DNA from: an uncultured Bacteroidia bacterium
GTDB lineage: Bacteria > Bacteroidota > Bacteroidia > Bacteroidales > UBA932
Assembly: GCA_902785785.1 (NCBI GenBank)
Contig: CADAAA010000003.1
Coordinates: 1-64,000, forward strand
Reading direction: 5' to 3'
Length of the DNA stretch: 64,000 bases
Shown: positions 53,997 through 61,509 of the stretch, piece after piece
How the letters are laid out: every line of letters starts with the position of its first letter
Position numbering within the stretch: the first letter of the stretch is position 1
Position numbers and translations under genes: made by a program
The notes under the pieces: generated by a model
Databases searched by the model: none
What the model was told of the DNA's origin: nothing
Seen by the model: the letters and a program-made list of their open reading frames with translations, nothing else

Positions 53997-54773
53997 ATGA
54001 CAGATCCCGCCAGAACAGTCAGAATTATGGGCATCCTCAACCTCAACGGGGATTCCTTCTACGCACCCAGCCGTTACAACATGTCGGTCATGGACGCCGG
54101 TCCCGACATCGTGGACATCGGAGCGGTTTCCACCCGCCCCGGAGCCGGCGAGGTTTCTGAGGAGGACGAGTGGTCGCGGCTCAAGCCTGTCCTGCGGACG
54201 CTTGACACCGGCGTCGCCGTGTCGATAGACACCACGCGCGCCGGCATCATAGAGCGCGCCTGCGACCTTCTCGGCCGCCCTGTCATCGTCAATGACATCT
54301 CGGCCGGCGAGGACGATCCGGCCATGCTTTCCACCGTAGGACAACTGGGCCTGGAGTACATCGCCATGCACAAGCGCGGGACTCCCGCGACGATGCAGTC
54401 GCTGTGTGATTATGACGATGTGGTCGGTGAGGTGGAGGAGTATTTCCGTGGCTTTGCCCTGAAGGCTGAGGAGAACGGGATTTCGGACTGGATCCTCGAT
54501 CCCGGCTTCGGCTTCGCCAAGAACGTGGAGCAGAACTACCGGTTGATGGAAGGCCTTGGACGTTTCGCATCCCTTGGCCGCCCGATACTGGTGGGAATTT
54601 CACGCAAGAGCTTTATATACAAGCCGTTGGGCGTAGGGCCGGAGGATGTCCTGACTGCCACCCAGGTGATGCACATGGCAGCATTGGAGCGCGGCGCCGA
54701 CATCCTGCGCGTACATGATGTCGCCGCCGCACGCGAGACAGTCTCGTTATACCGTATGCTTCACGGGCGTTAG
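53997..54773 (+). CDS. folP: Dihydropteroate synthase, divergent loop 1
   Basis: Condenses pterin pyrophosphate with p-aminobenzoate in folate synthesis. Recognisable boxes are 'DIGAVSTRPGAGEVSEEDEW', 'NDISAGEDDPAML', 'YIAMHKRGTPATMQ', 'WILDPGFGFAKNVEQNY', 'LVGISRKSFIYK' and 'LRVHDVAAARE'. At 258 residues it is about 15 short. The first strand and loop read 'MGILNLNGDSFYAPSRYN' where the family has MGIxNVTPDSF, and the helix after it is shortened. ATG at 53997; the upstream extension would overlap tmk. The stop overlaps the convergent nuclease gene by 4 bases. Confidence 0.9.
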   Translation: MTDPARTVRIMGILNLNGDSFYAPSRYNMSVMDAGPDIVDIGAVSTRPGAGEVSEEDEWSRLKPVLRTLDTGVAVSIDTTRAGIIERACDLLGRPVIVNDISAGEDDPAMLSTVGQLGLEYIAMHKRGTPATMQSLCDYDDVVGEVEEYFRGFALKAEENGISDWILDPGFGFAKNVEQNYRLMEGLGRFASLGRPILVGISRKSFIYKPLGVGPEDVLTATQVMHMAALERGADILRVHDVAAARETVSLYRMLHGR

Positions 54774-55597
54774 CGCTCCCTGATACCCCAGTCCCTGAGA
54801 CGCAGCTGCGACTCGACTTCTTCCTCTACATCGTCTGGCAGCAGGGGGAAGAAATCCATGCCTACCATGGCTTCGAGCCCGTTGACGGTCACAGCGCATT
54901 CGTCAAGCCAGTAACGTCTGTCATCATTGTCCATCACGAAGGCGATCGACCGGTATTTCCCGTTCTTCTCGGCCATGACGGCCTTGAAGAAACTGTCAGG
55001 TACCGTGATCCCGCGGTCTCCGATGACACCGTAGCGGTTGGATCCGATGATCGGTCCGGTGACCACCCAGACTTTGCCGAAGTCCCTTGCCCATCTCCGC
55101 ACCTGTTTCTCAAGGTAGTTCCAGTCGCCCTTGTTGAGCTCTTCGTCCTGGGGACAGATGTTCGTGAGGTAGAAAGTGTCGTCCATGGCTTCACCGTCCC
55201 ATTGGAAATCAGCTGCGCAGGCCATATGTCCGCGTGTCCATCCGGAATCGTAGTAGTCCTCCCGCATGGCCTGGGTACCCTTGTAAGTCGGATCCATACG
55301 GAATACCGACTCGTCCCTGGTGGCATCTCCGTACGTCTCCTCGGCAGTAAGCTCGTATGCCACCCATTCGGGCAGGCGTGCTTCTGCATTGTATGAGATG
55401 ACGAATCCCTTGTGAGTGAGGATGATATCATCGTCAGAAGTGTAGGGGAGCTCCATCAGCCCCTCCGGGACCGGGTCATTCGATCCAGCCAGCGACGGTA
55501 TGAGTTTGGAAACCAGTCCGGTCTCTTCCTGCAGGAGATAAATGACGCATAAAAGTACGAGTAATGCTCCGGCGATATATGAGGTGCGTTTTTTCAT
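54770..55597 (-). CDS. DNA/RNA non-specific endonuclease
   Basis: A 275-residue exported or membrane-anchored nuclease of the NucA/EndA type. An N-terminal helix ('SYIAGALLVLLCVIYLLQEE') is followed by the nuclease fold: 'YYDSGWTRGHMACAADFQWD' carries the RGH catalytic histidine, 'FYLTNICPQDEELNKGDWNY' the Asn that holds Mg, and 'VVTGPIIGSNRYGVIGDRGI' is typical. It probably degrades extracellular nucleic acid for nutrition. The ATG at 55597 is preferred over 55660 because it places the basic residues just before the signal anchor. Confidence 0.93.
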   Translation of the reverse strand: MKKRTSYIAGALLVLLCVIYLLQEETGLVSKLIPSLAGSNDPVPEGLMELPYTSDDDIILTHKGFVISYNAEARLPEWVAYELTAEETYGDATRDESVFRMDPTYKGTQAMREDYYDSGWTRGHMACAADFQWDGEAMDDTFYLTNICPQDEELNKGDWNYLEKQVRRWARDFGKVWVVTGPIIGSNRYGVIGDRGITVPDSFFKAVMAEKNGKYRSIAFVMDNDDRRYWLDECAVTVNGLEAMVGMDFFPLLPDDVEEEVESQLRLRDWGIRER

Positions 55598-55677
55598 CTG
55601 TCGGGGTGTTTTTGCAAAAATAATCATTATATTCGCAATAATGCGTCGCAAGTTCAACAATCTAAAATTAATAGCTT

Positions 55678-56376
55678 ATGTCAGAAGAGTTCGAGAACAT
55701 CAAGGAGAACGTCGAGGAGATCAAGGATGATATCCGCGACGAGGTGAACCAGGCCGCCGACGCAGTCGAGGCCGGTGTCAACGAAGCCGCCGAGGCGGTC
55801 GAAGCCGAAGTGAAAGAAGCCGCCGAGGCGGTCGAGGCCGAGGTGAACGAGGCTGAGCAGGCGGCAGAGGACAGGAAGGAGGAGTTCAAGCAGAAGGTTG
55901 AGGAGATGAAGTCCGATGTCAAGGAAGCCTACGAAAGCGTGAAAGACAAGGCTCAGGATGTCTTCAATGATGCCAAGGAGGGAGCTGCGGCCGCTTTCGC
56001 TACCGCCAAGGAAAAAGCCCAGAGCACAGTTGAGGATATCAAGAAGGAGATCGACGACTACTCCGACGAGATGGATTCCGAGGATGTGTCCAAGAACAGG
56101 CTCATGGCCGTCCTTGCCTACATCGGCCCGCTTGTGATCGTTCCGCTGCTGGTCGCCAAGGACTCCAAGTTTGCCAAGTTCCACACCAACCAGGGTCTGA
56201 TCCTTTTCCTGCTCGCCATTGTCTGCAGCCTCCTTGCCAAGCTCAAGGTCATCGGCTGGTTGTTCAGTGTCTGCGGTGCCGTCGTGTTCATCCTCGCCGT
56301 CGTCGGTATCATCTATGCCTGCCAGGGCAAGGCCAAGGAACTCCCGGTCGTCGGCAACTGGCAGATCCTCAAATAA
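55678..56376 (+). CDS. DUF4870-type membrane protein with 11-residue helical repeats
   Basis: A 232-residue protein in two parts. Residues 1-135 are Glu/Ala/Lys-rich and helical, with 11-residue repeats of the type AAEAVEAEVKE (residues 26-69), resembling apolipoprotein or LEA-like amphipathic helices. Residues 140-225 hold three membrane helices with 'KFAKFHTNQGLILFLLAIV', the DUF4870 signature. Function unknown; the surface-active repeat may lie along a membrane or bind envelope components. Single-gene unit closed by a bidirectional terminator. Confidence 0.82.
   Translation: MSEEFENIKENVEEIKDDIRDEVNQAADAVEAGVNEAAEAVEAEVKEAAEAVEAEVNEAEQAAEDRKEEFKQKVEEMKSDVKEAYESVKDKAQDVFNDAKEGAAAAFATAKEKAQSTVEDIKKEIDDYSDEMDSEDVSKNRLMAVLAYIGPLVIVPLLVAKDSKFAKFHTNQGLILFLLAIVCSLLAKLKVIGWLFSVCGAVVFILAVVGIIYACQGKAKELPVVGNWQILK
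55753..55884 (+). repeat. 33-bp in-frame tandem repeats (four units)
   Basis: Units 55753-55785, 55786-55818, 55819-55851 and a degenerate fourth 55852-55884 encode the 11-residue periods of the DUF4870-type protein. Units 2 and 3 differ at only a few bases, suggesting recent duplication and possible copy-number variation. Confidence 0.85.
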
Positions 56377-56396
56377 TTGACAGGATGTTTACGAAG

Positions 56397-56424
56397 AACG
56401 GCCGCCCTGATGGACGGCCGTTTC
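56397..56424. terminator. Bidirectional terminator between DUF4870 and PAP2 genes
   Basis: AACGGCCG (56397-56404) / CGGCCGTT (56415-56422), loop CCCTGATGGA, followed by T. It lies between the two convergent stops. Confidence 0.72.
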
Positions 56425-56426
56425 CA

Positions 56427-57248
56427 TTATCTGAGGCCCAGACGGGCCAGCTCTTTCCTGGCTTTCTTCATGTCTTTCTGGAACTCCTTGTCGGAGTGCA
56501 TGACGGCCACTGCGCCTGATGCGGCGGTACGGGCGGCCTGGACGTCGGTCTCATAGTGGAAGCCGACGATGACACGGCTGGTCCCGTATTCATATCCGAC
56601 CTTGAGGATTTCCGATGCCTTGTCCGGGAGCAGCTCGGAGAGAACGAGCGCTACGGTCCATCCCCTGGTGGTGTGACCTGATGGATATGACGCGGAACGT
56701 CTGGATCCGCGCTCTTCCTCGGGAACACCGGTCGGCTCGTCGAACTCCACGTAAGGCCGGGTCCTCTTGTAGAAGTCCTTGGCCTTGCGGTTGGCGTTGT
56801 TGGCCGTCGTCATGGACTTGGACAGCAGCCTGTAGAGATTGGGGGTCTGTTCATTGCTGATCCTCAAGCCCACTGCCGGTTCAAGGATCTGGGCGAGGTA
56901 GTCGAGCGAGCTCTTGGCGTCATCATGCGCCCTCTGGCCTCTCTCCGTGGGGCGCATGCTTTTGCCCCACTCGTAGTAGACCAGGTCACTGTCGAACAAC
57001 GGATCTCCGGGTTTGGGAGGTGCAGGGAGGAAGACGGATGCGTCGGGCATCTCGTCTGCATCGATATAATCTGTGCGGACTGACGCCTTGCCGGCGTCCT
57101 GCCCCTGCGTCTGTGTCCGGCTCGCTCCCTGAGGGGGAACCGGAGGCCTTCCGGCATTTTGGGAGAATGCCGGAATCTGGGCGGAGATGAGCAGCAGGGC
57201 GAGTGCTGTCATCAACCTGAGGGTCTTGATGGAAGTTTTCATTGTCAT
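56427..57248 (-). CDS. PAP2 / class A acid phosphatase
   Basis: A 273-residue exported phosphatase ('LMTALALLLISAQIPAFSQN' signal). The three-part PAP2 motif is complete: 'KDFYKRTRPY' (KxxxxxxRP), 'SASYPSGHTTRGW' (PSGH) and 'GTSRVIVGFHYETD' (SRxxxxxHxxxD). Size, soluble form and the 'YPSGHT' context match PhoN-like class A nonspecific acid phosphatases rather than lipid phosphatases. Probably a periplasmic enzyme releasing phosphate from organic esters. It overlaps the stop of the nucleotidyltransferase gene by 4 bases. Confidence 0.93.
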   Translation of the reverse strand: MTMKTSIKTLRLMTALALLLISAQIPAFSQNAGRPPVPPQGASRTQTQGQDAGKASVRTDYIDADEMPDASVFLPAPPKPGDPLFDSDLVYYEWGKSMRPTERGQRAHDDAKSSLDYLAQILEPAVGLRISNEQTPNLYRLLSKSMTTANNANRKAKDFYKRTRPYVEFDEPTGVPEEERGSRRSASYPSGHTTRGWTVALVLSELLPDKASEILKVGYEYGTSRVIVGFHYETDVQAARTAASGAVAVMHSDKEFQKDMKKARKELARLGLR

Positions 57249-58177
57249 TTGTATAAGGGTGATGGATAGACTCCGGTGTCCGCGAGTTCCTTGAACTTCG
57301 CGACGACGGCGGGACGGTCTTCCTTGTAAGTGACTCCGAACCAGTGCGATGGGGTGGAGAGTACTTCGGTGCGCGCCTGTCCGGACTTGACCAGGCAGTC
57401 GACCGCATAAGGGATGTAATATTCCTTCTTGAGCTCGCTGATGTTCTTCTCGAGGAAATCATCGAAGATGGCAGCGCTGCCGGCGAAATAGTCGGGGGTG
57501 AATCCCCACATGTTCATCGAACATAGGGCCTTACCCTCAAGGATGACGCGCTCCTCGGTGTTGGAATTGTCGCCACGGATGAGGCCGTCGGTCCCGCGGA
57601 GGATGTTGAGATGCTCGACGATGTCGGTGAGGCGGCGGTTCTCGTCGTAAGAGCAGATGCCGCGGCTCACTCCGCCGGATTCGGAGAGGGTGTTCTCAAG
57701 CTCGAAACCTACGATGGAATACACTCCGCGGCTGTTCTCGTGCTCGCGGAGCCAGTCACCGAGGATGCGGAACGAATCCTTGCCGTAGTAGTCGTCTCCA
57801 TTGATGACGGCGAAAGGCTCATGGATGACCTCGGCGGCCATGAGCACCGCATGCGCGGTACCCCAGGGCTTCTGGCGATCCGGATTGAGCGTGAAGCGGG
57901 AGGGAATCTTGTCCAGCTCCTGCGTCACGAAGACGAACTCAAGCGGCTCCCCGTCGATGCAGCGCACTCCGGAGTATTTCTCCCTGACAGTCTGCTCCAT
58001 CTGCTCGCGGAAATACTCCCGTACGATGTAGACGACCTTGCCGAATCCGGCCTGGACAGCGTCGAAAATGGAATAATCGATGATAGTTTCTCCGTTCGGC
58101 CCCAGGCCGTCCATCTGTTTGAGCCCGCCGTACCGGCTGCCCATCCCTGCGGCGAGGACCAGCAATGTAGGTTTCAT
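57245..58177 (-). CDS. Sugar-phosphate nucleotidyltransferase family protein
   Basis: A 310-residue NTP-transferase: 'LLVLAAGMGSRYGGLKQMDG' is the nucleotide loop, 'VINGDDYYGKDSFRI' holds the metal Asp, and 'EFVFVTQELDKIP' and 'KPWGTAHAVLMAAEVI' are standard substrate-side boxes. The Bacteroidetes subgroup with 'GSRYGGLKQ' has no assigned substrate known to me. It is the first gene of a two-gene unit with the PAP2 phosphatase (ATGA-type overlap 57245-57248) and divergent from divIC. Confidence 0.9.
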   Translation of the reverse strand: MKPTLLVLAAGMGSRYGGLKQMDGLGPNGETIIDYSIFDAVQAGFGKVVYIVREYFREQMEQTVREKYSGVRCIDGEPLEFVFVTQELDKIPSRFTLNPDRQKPWGTAHAVLMAAEVIHEPFAVINGDDYYGKDSFRILGDWLREHENSRGVYSIVGFELENTLSESGGVSRGICSYDENRRLTDIVEHLNILRGTDGLIRGDNSNTEERVILEGKALCSMNMWGFTPDYFAGSAAIFDDFLEKNISELKKEYYIPYAVDCLVKSGQARTEVLSTPSHWFGVTYKEDRPAVVAKFKELADTGVYPSPLYK

Positions 58178-58243
58178 TTATCTGTGATTTTGCATTTATC
58201 TTCGCAAATTTAACTATTTTTGTAGAAATACGACTGAATCGCA

Positions 58244-58567
58244 ATGGGCAAGTTCGACAAAATCTGGAACAGGTCTAAGGACGGGGCGAACCGCGAGGAG
58301 CGCTCTTTCATCCGCTATGTCCTGATCTCTACGGCGGTCTTCCTGCTGTTCATCTGCGTCATCAAGCGTGACAACCTCTTCCGTTGGATAGAGGCCGGCT
58401 TCAACGTACGCAGGCAGGAGAAGCAGATGGAGTTCTACGAGGCTGACATTGCGCGTCTCAAGGACGAGGTCCGGAGTCTCACCACCGACAAGGACACGCT
58501 CGAAAAGTTCGCCCGCGAGAAGTTCCTTTTCTCCGAACCGGGGGAGGATGTGTATGTAATTGAATGA
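58244..58567 (+). CDS. FtsB/DivIC-like septum protein
   Basis: A 107-residue bitopic protein: one membrane helix ('YVLISTAVFLLFICVI', about 22-38) followed by a coiled coil ('RRQEKQMEFYEADIARLKDE') and 'KFAREKFLFSEPGEDVYVIE', the closing motif of FtsB/DivIC proteins. It would join the FtsQ-FtsL complex at the division septum. TATTTTTG around 58214-58221 is a candidate -7 box. The sugar transporter start overlaps its stop by 4 bases. Confidence 0.92.
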   Translation: MGKFDKIWNRSKDGANREERSFIRYVLISTAVFLLFICVIKRDNLFRWIEAGFNVRRQEKQMEFYEADIARLKDEVRSLTTDKDTLEKFAREKFLFSEPGEDVYVIE

Positions 58568-59781
58568 TTCCGAATATGAAAACGATTGAGAAAAAGTATC
58601 TGGTCCCGTTCATACTGGTGACCCTGCTGTTCCTCCTCTGGGGTATTGCCAACAATATGACGGACACGCTCCTGAGCGCGTTCAAGAAGATCATGGCGAT
58701 GTCCGATACGCAGACTTCGCTCATCCAGCTGGCTTTCTACGGATCGTATTTCTGCTTTGCACTTCCGGCAGCCATATATATCCGCAAGTATTCGTACAAG
58801 AGCGGTGTTATCCTCGGTCTGGCACTGTATGCGGCGGGAGCCATCCTTTTCCTCCCGGCCGCCAAGGCTGCATCTTACGGCTTCTACCTGATAGCCATCT
58901 ATATCCTTGCCGGCGGCTGTTCCGTGCTTGAGACCACGGCCAATCCCTATATCCTGGCAATGGGCGCTCCGGAGACGGCTACGCGCCGCCTCAATGTCGC
59001 GCAGGCATTCAATCCGCTTGGCTCCATCACCGGCATCCTCCTGAGCAAGTACTTTATCCTCAAGGATATATCTCTCTATTCTGTGTCCGGGACATATATG
59101 ACGCTCGGCATCGTGCTGCTGGTCATCCTGACCGTCATGCTTTTCGTCCGGATGCCCGAAGGCCGTGATGACGGCTCTGCGGATTCGCTTGGTGCGACTT
59201 TCCGCCGCCTGTTCAAGAACAAGGCCTATGTCTTCGGCGTAGTGGCGCAGTTCTTCTATGTAGGAGCGCAGATCGGTGTCTGGTCCTTCACCATCCGTCT
59301 GGTGATGAAGGAGCTTGGCATCGTCGAGGCCCAGGGTGCGACGATCTACCTGATCAGCATCATCTGCTTCAGCGCCGCCCGGTTCCTCTTCACATGGCTC
59401 ATGAAGTACTTCCGTCCGGCGAAGCTTTTGCTCATCGCCGCTGCGGCTGATATAGTATGCACTCTCTTCGTCGTGGTGCTCGGCGGTACCGGCTGGCCTT
59501 GCGTCATCGCCCTGATCGCGGTCAGCTTCTTCATGTCCCTCATGTTCCCGACCATCTACGGCCTTGCTCTCGACGGCGTGGAGGATCCTGCCAAGGGCGG
59601 TTACGCCGGCGATGCCAAGATCGGCGCTTCCGGCCTGATCATGGCCATCCTCGGCGGTGCCCTCATCACCCCTCTCCAGGGAATGGTGTCCGACGCTTTC
59701 GGCATCAATCTGGCCTATCTGGTCCCGCTGGTATGCTTCGTGGTGGTCTTCGCCTATGCCATGAGCGTCCGTAAGGCATAA
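58564..59781 (+). CDS. FucP-like MFS sugar transporter
   Basis: A 405-residue major facilitator with about twelve helices, of the fucose/glucose/galactose:H+ symporter (FucP) group. 'LLFLLWGIANNMTDTLLSAF' at the N-terminus and 'VLETTANPYILAMGAPETAT' with 'RRLNVAQAFNPLGSITG' are family signatures. ATG at 58564 overlaps the divIC stop (ATGA); an ATG at 58576 would shorten it by four residues. Sugar specificity is not readable. An EamA transporter gene follows after 12 bases. Confidence 0.92.
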   Translation: MIPNMKTIEKKYLVPFILVTLLFLLWGIANNMTDTLLSAFKKIMAMSDTQTSLIQLAFYGSYFCFALPAAIYIRKYSYKSGVILGLALYAAGAILFLPAAKAASYGFYLIAIYILAGGCSVLETTANPYILAMGAPETATRRLNVAQAFNPLGSITGILLSKYFILKDISLYSVSGTYMTLGIVLLVILTVMLFVRMPEGRDDGSADSLGATFRRLFKNKAYVFGVVAQFFYVGAQIGVWSFTIRLVMKELGIVEAQGATIYLISIICFSAARFLFTWLMKYFRPAKLLLIAAAADIVCTLFVVVLGGTGWPCVIALIAVSFFMSLMFPTIYGLALDGVEDPAKGGYAGDAKIGASGLIMAILGGALITPLQGMVSDAFGINLAYLVPLVCFVVVFAYAMSVRKA

Positions 59782-59793
59782 AATCCGCATTCC

Positions 59794-60714
59794 ATGGTTT
59801 TCCTCATCCTGGCCATACTCTGCGGGTCCCTGTTCTCGATCATCTTCAAGCTCTGTCAGCGGCATGACGTGGACGGCAGGCAGGTTACGTTGTTCAACTA
59901 TGCCGTAGCTTTCCTGTTCACGCTGCTGCCTATAGTGGCGCGGACGGTGTTCGATCCGGGTACATCGGCTTCAGACTATATCCCAGGTGCTTCATCATGG
60001 TTGCTCGCCGTAGTGCAGGGTCTGCTGTTCACCTTCGGCTTCATAGTCATGGACCGCAGTACGCAGCGCTCGGGAGTGGCCCTTACCACGGTCTGCGCTC
60101 GCGCTTCGCTTATCCTGCCAGTGCTGCTGAGCTGGATACTCCTTTCCCAGCCTGCCCCGTCCTGGCTCCCTGTGATCCTGGTCGTCGCCGCCATGGCGCT
60201 GATCATCGGCCCGACCGAGACACGTCCTGCCGGACGCGCTGCTACGGGCGGTCCGGGGCGCCATGCCATAATGTTCGCGCTTCTGGGGGTGTTCCTTGTG
60301 TTCGGCTGTTCCGATTTTTTCCTGAAAGTTGTGCAGCACACTGTGGACAAGGGCCATTCCGGCAATCCCGTCCTCATCGAGCGACAGCTCTCGGCGTTGA
60401 CCTGCATCATCTTCCTGATGGCATCGGTCGCTTCGCTGGTAGTGTGCGCCGTTTCCGGCTCGTTCCGCAAGCACCGGGTCAAGTGGAGCACTGTCGGCTG
60501 GGGGGCATTGCTGGGCTTTGCCAATATCGGATGCACCTCGTGCATGCTCCGCGCCCTGGCCGCCATGCCGACAGGCCTTTTCTACCCTTTATACAATATC
60601 GGAATCGTTATAGTAGCCACCCTGGTCGGCCTGCTCTTTTTCGGAGAAAGGTTGAAGTGGGTCCAGGTCGGCGGCCTCGTCCTGGCTATTGCGGCCATAG
60701 CCTTGTCTTTCTAG
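59794..60714 (+). CDS. EamA/DMT family transporter
   Basis: A 306-residue membrane protein with about ten helices in two homologous halves, the drug/metabolite transporter (EamA) layout. 'LILAILCGSLFSIIFKL' opens the first half and 'LYNIGIVIVATLVGLLFFGE' closes the second with the typical Gly-rich helix and 'FFGERLKWVQVGGLVLAIAA'. Substrate unknown. It lies 12 bases after the sugar transporter and is tail to tail with the nitroreductase gene. Confidence 0.88.
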   Translation: MVFLILAILCGSLFSIIFKLCQRHDVDGRQVTLFNYAVAFLFTLLPIVARTVFDPGTSASDYIPGASSWLLAVVQGLLFTFGFIVMDRSTQRSGVALTTVCARASLILPVLLSWILLSQPAPSWLPVILVVAAMALIIGPTETRPAGRAATGGPGRHAIMFALLGVFLVFGCSDFFLKVVQHTVDKGHSGNPVLIERQLSALTCIIFLMASVASLVVCAVSGSFRKHRVKWSTVGWGALLGFANIGCTSCMLRALAAMPTGLFYPLYNIGIVIVATLVGLLFFGERLKWVQVGGLVLAIAAIALSF

Positions 60715-60735
60715 TCGTCCTGTCGGACTTGGAGT

Positions 60736-61362
60736 TTAGTAAAATTTTACTATCTCGTCGATAGGCTTGCGGTCCGGGCGGCGGGGGTCCGAAGCGCGCT
60801 TGCCAAGGCTGATGACCGCCATGACCTGCTCGTTGTCGGGGATGCCGAAAAGAGTCCTGAGGGCATCGGAGTCGCGCATGCCCATGATGAGCGTGTCAAA
60901 GCCCTGCTCGCGAGCCTTCAGGATGAAGTAGGCGTTGCTGAGTCCGTTGTCGTAGGCTCCCCAGCCGTCTCCGACTTCATTGGCCTGGTTACCGCGTCCG
61001 AACCCGGACTGGCCCTTCACGAATGTGGAAACGATCATGACGGGAGCGTTGGCGGTGTTGCGGGCGTTGCCCTGGCCGATGTATTCCTTGACTGCCGCCA
61101 CCTTCTCTTCGCTCATGGCGACATAGTAGCGTGTGGTCTGGGTGTTGGCCCATGTAGGCGCCTCCATGGCCGTGGCTATGAGGGTGCGAACCTGAGCCTC
61201 GGTGATAGTGGTGCCGGCTTCGTAGTCGCGTACACTGCGGCGCGAGGCTACGATGTCGTCGAAAGACTGTGCGGATACCTCCGCATTCTTGCTGCCGCCG
61301 CAGGCCGGCAGGAGGACTAAAGCGGCCAATGCCGCGGCAATGAATGAGATACCGTTTTTCAT
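60736..61362 (-). CDS. Nitroreductase-fold lipoprotein
   Basis: A 208-residue FMN-dependent nitroreductase-family protein. 'SFDDIVASRRSVRDYEAGTT' is the N-terminal FMN-binding Arg/Ser motif, and 'MEAPTWANTQTTRYYVAMSE' and 'GFDTLIMGMRDSDALRTLFG' continue the family pattern. Unusually it begins with a lipoprotein signal ('AALAALVLLPACGGSKNA', Cys near 21), which would place the flavin enzyme outside the cytoplasm. Length after the signal is normal. Reaction partner unknown. TATATTTG on the minus strand (61398-61391) is a probable -7 box. Confidence 0.9.
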   Translation of the reverse strand: MKNGISFIAAALAALVLLPACGGSKNAEVSAQSFDDIVASRRSVRDYEAGTTITEAQVRTLIATAMEAPTWANTQTTRYYVAMSEEKVAAVKEYIGQGNARNTANAPVMIVSTFVKGQSGFGRGNQANEVGDGWGAYDNGLSNAYFILKAREQGFDTLIMGMRDSDALRTLFGIPDNEQVMAVISLGKRASDPRRPDRKPIDEIVKFY

Positions 61363-61420
61363 GGTTTCTGGGATATTGACTTGTCTGAAGCAAATATAGC
61401 GATTATTTTCTTTTGTGCTC

Positions 61421-61442
61421 TTTTTTTGCTAAATTGCAACGG
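61421..61442 (+). promoter_or_regulatory. Promoter element upstream of GH9, shared with exbB
   Basis: The 22 bases are identical to the reverse complement of 34330-34351 in the exbB promoter and include TAAATTGC (61430-61437) as a -7-like box. No clear -33 TTG lies at the usual distance here. The divergent nitroreductase gene starts 59 bases away. Confidence 0.5.
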
Positions 61443-61509
61443 GAATGGACTTTATATATTCCTGCATTGAAGACACTGAGACTATTAATCAATCCAATAT
61501 AGCCTATTT

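Noticed and set aside
55753-55884. CRISPR-like direct repeats
   Set aside because: The repeats are adjacent, in frame and coding, without spacers; they are a protein tandem repeat. No CRISPR array was seen elsewhere in the window.
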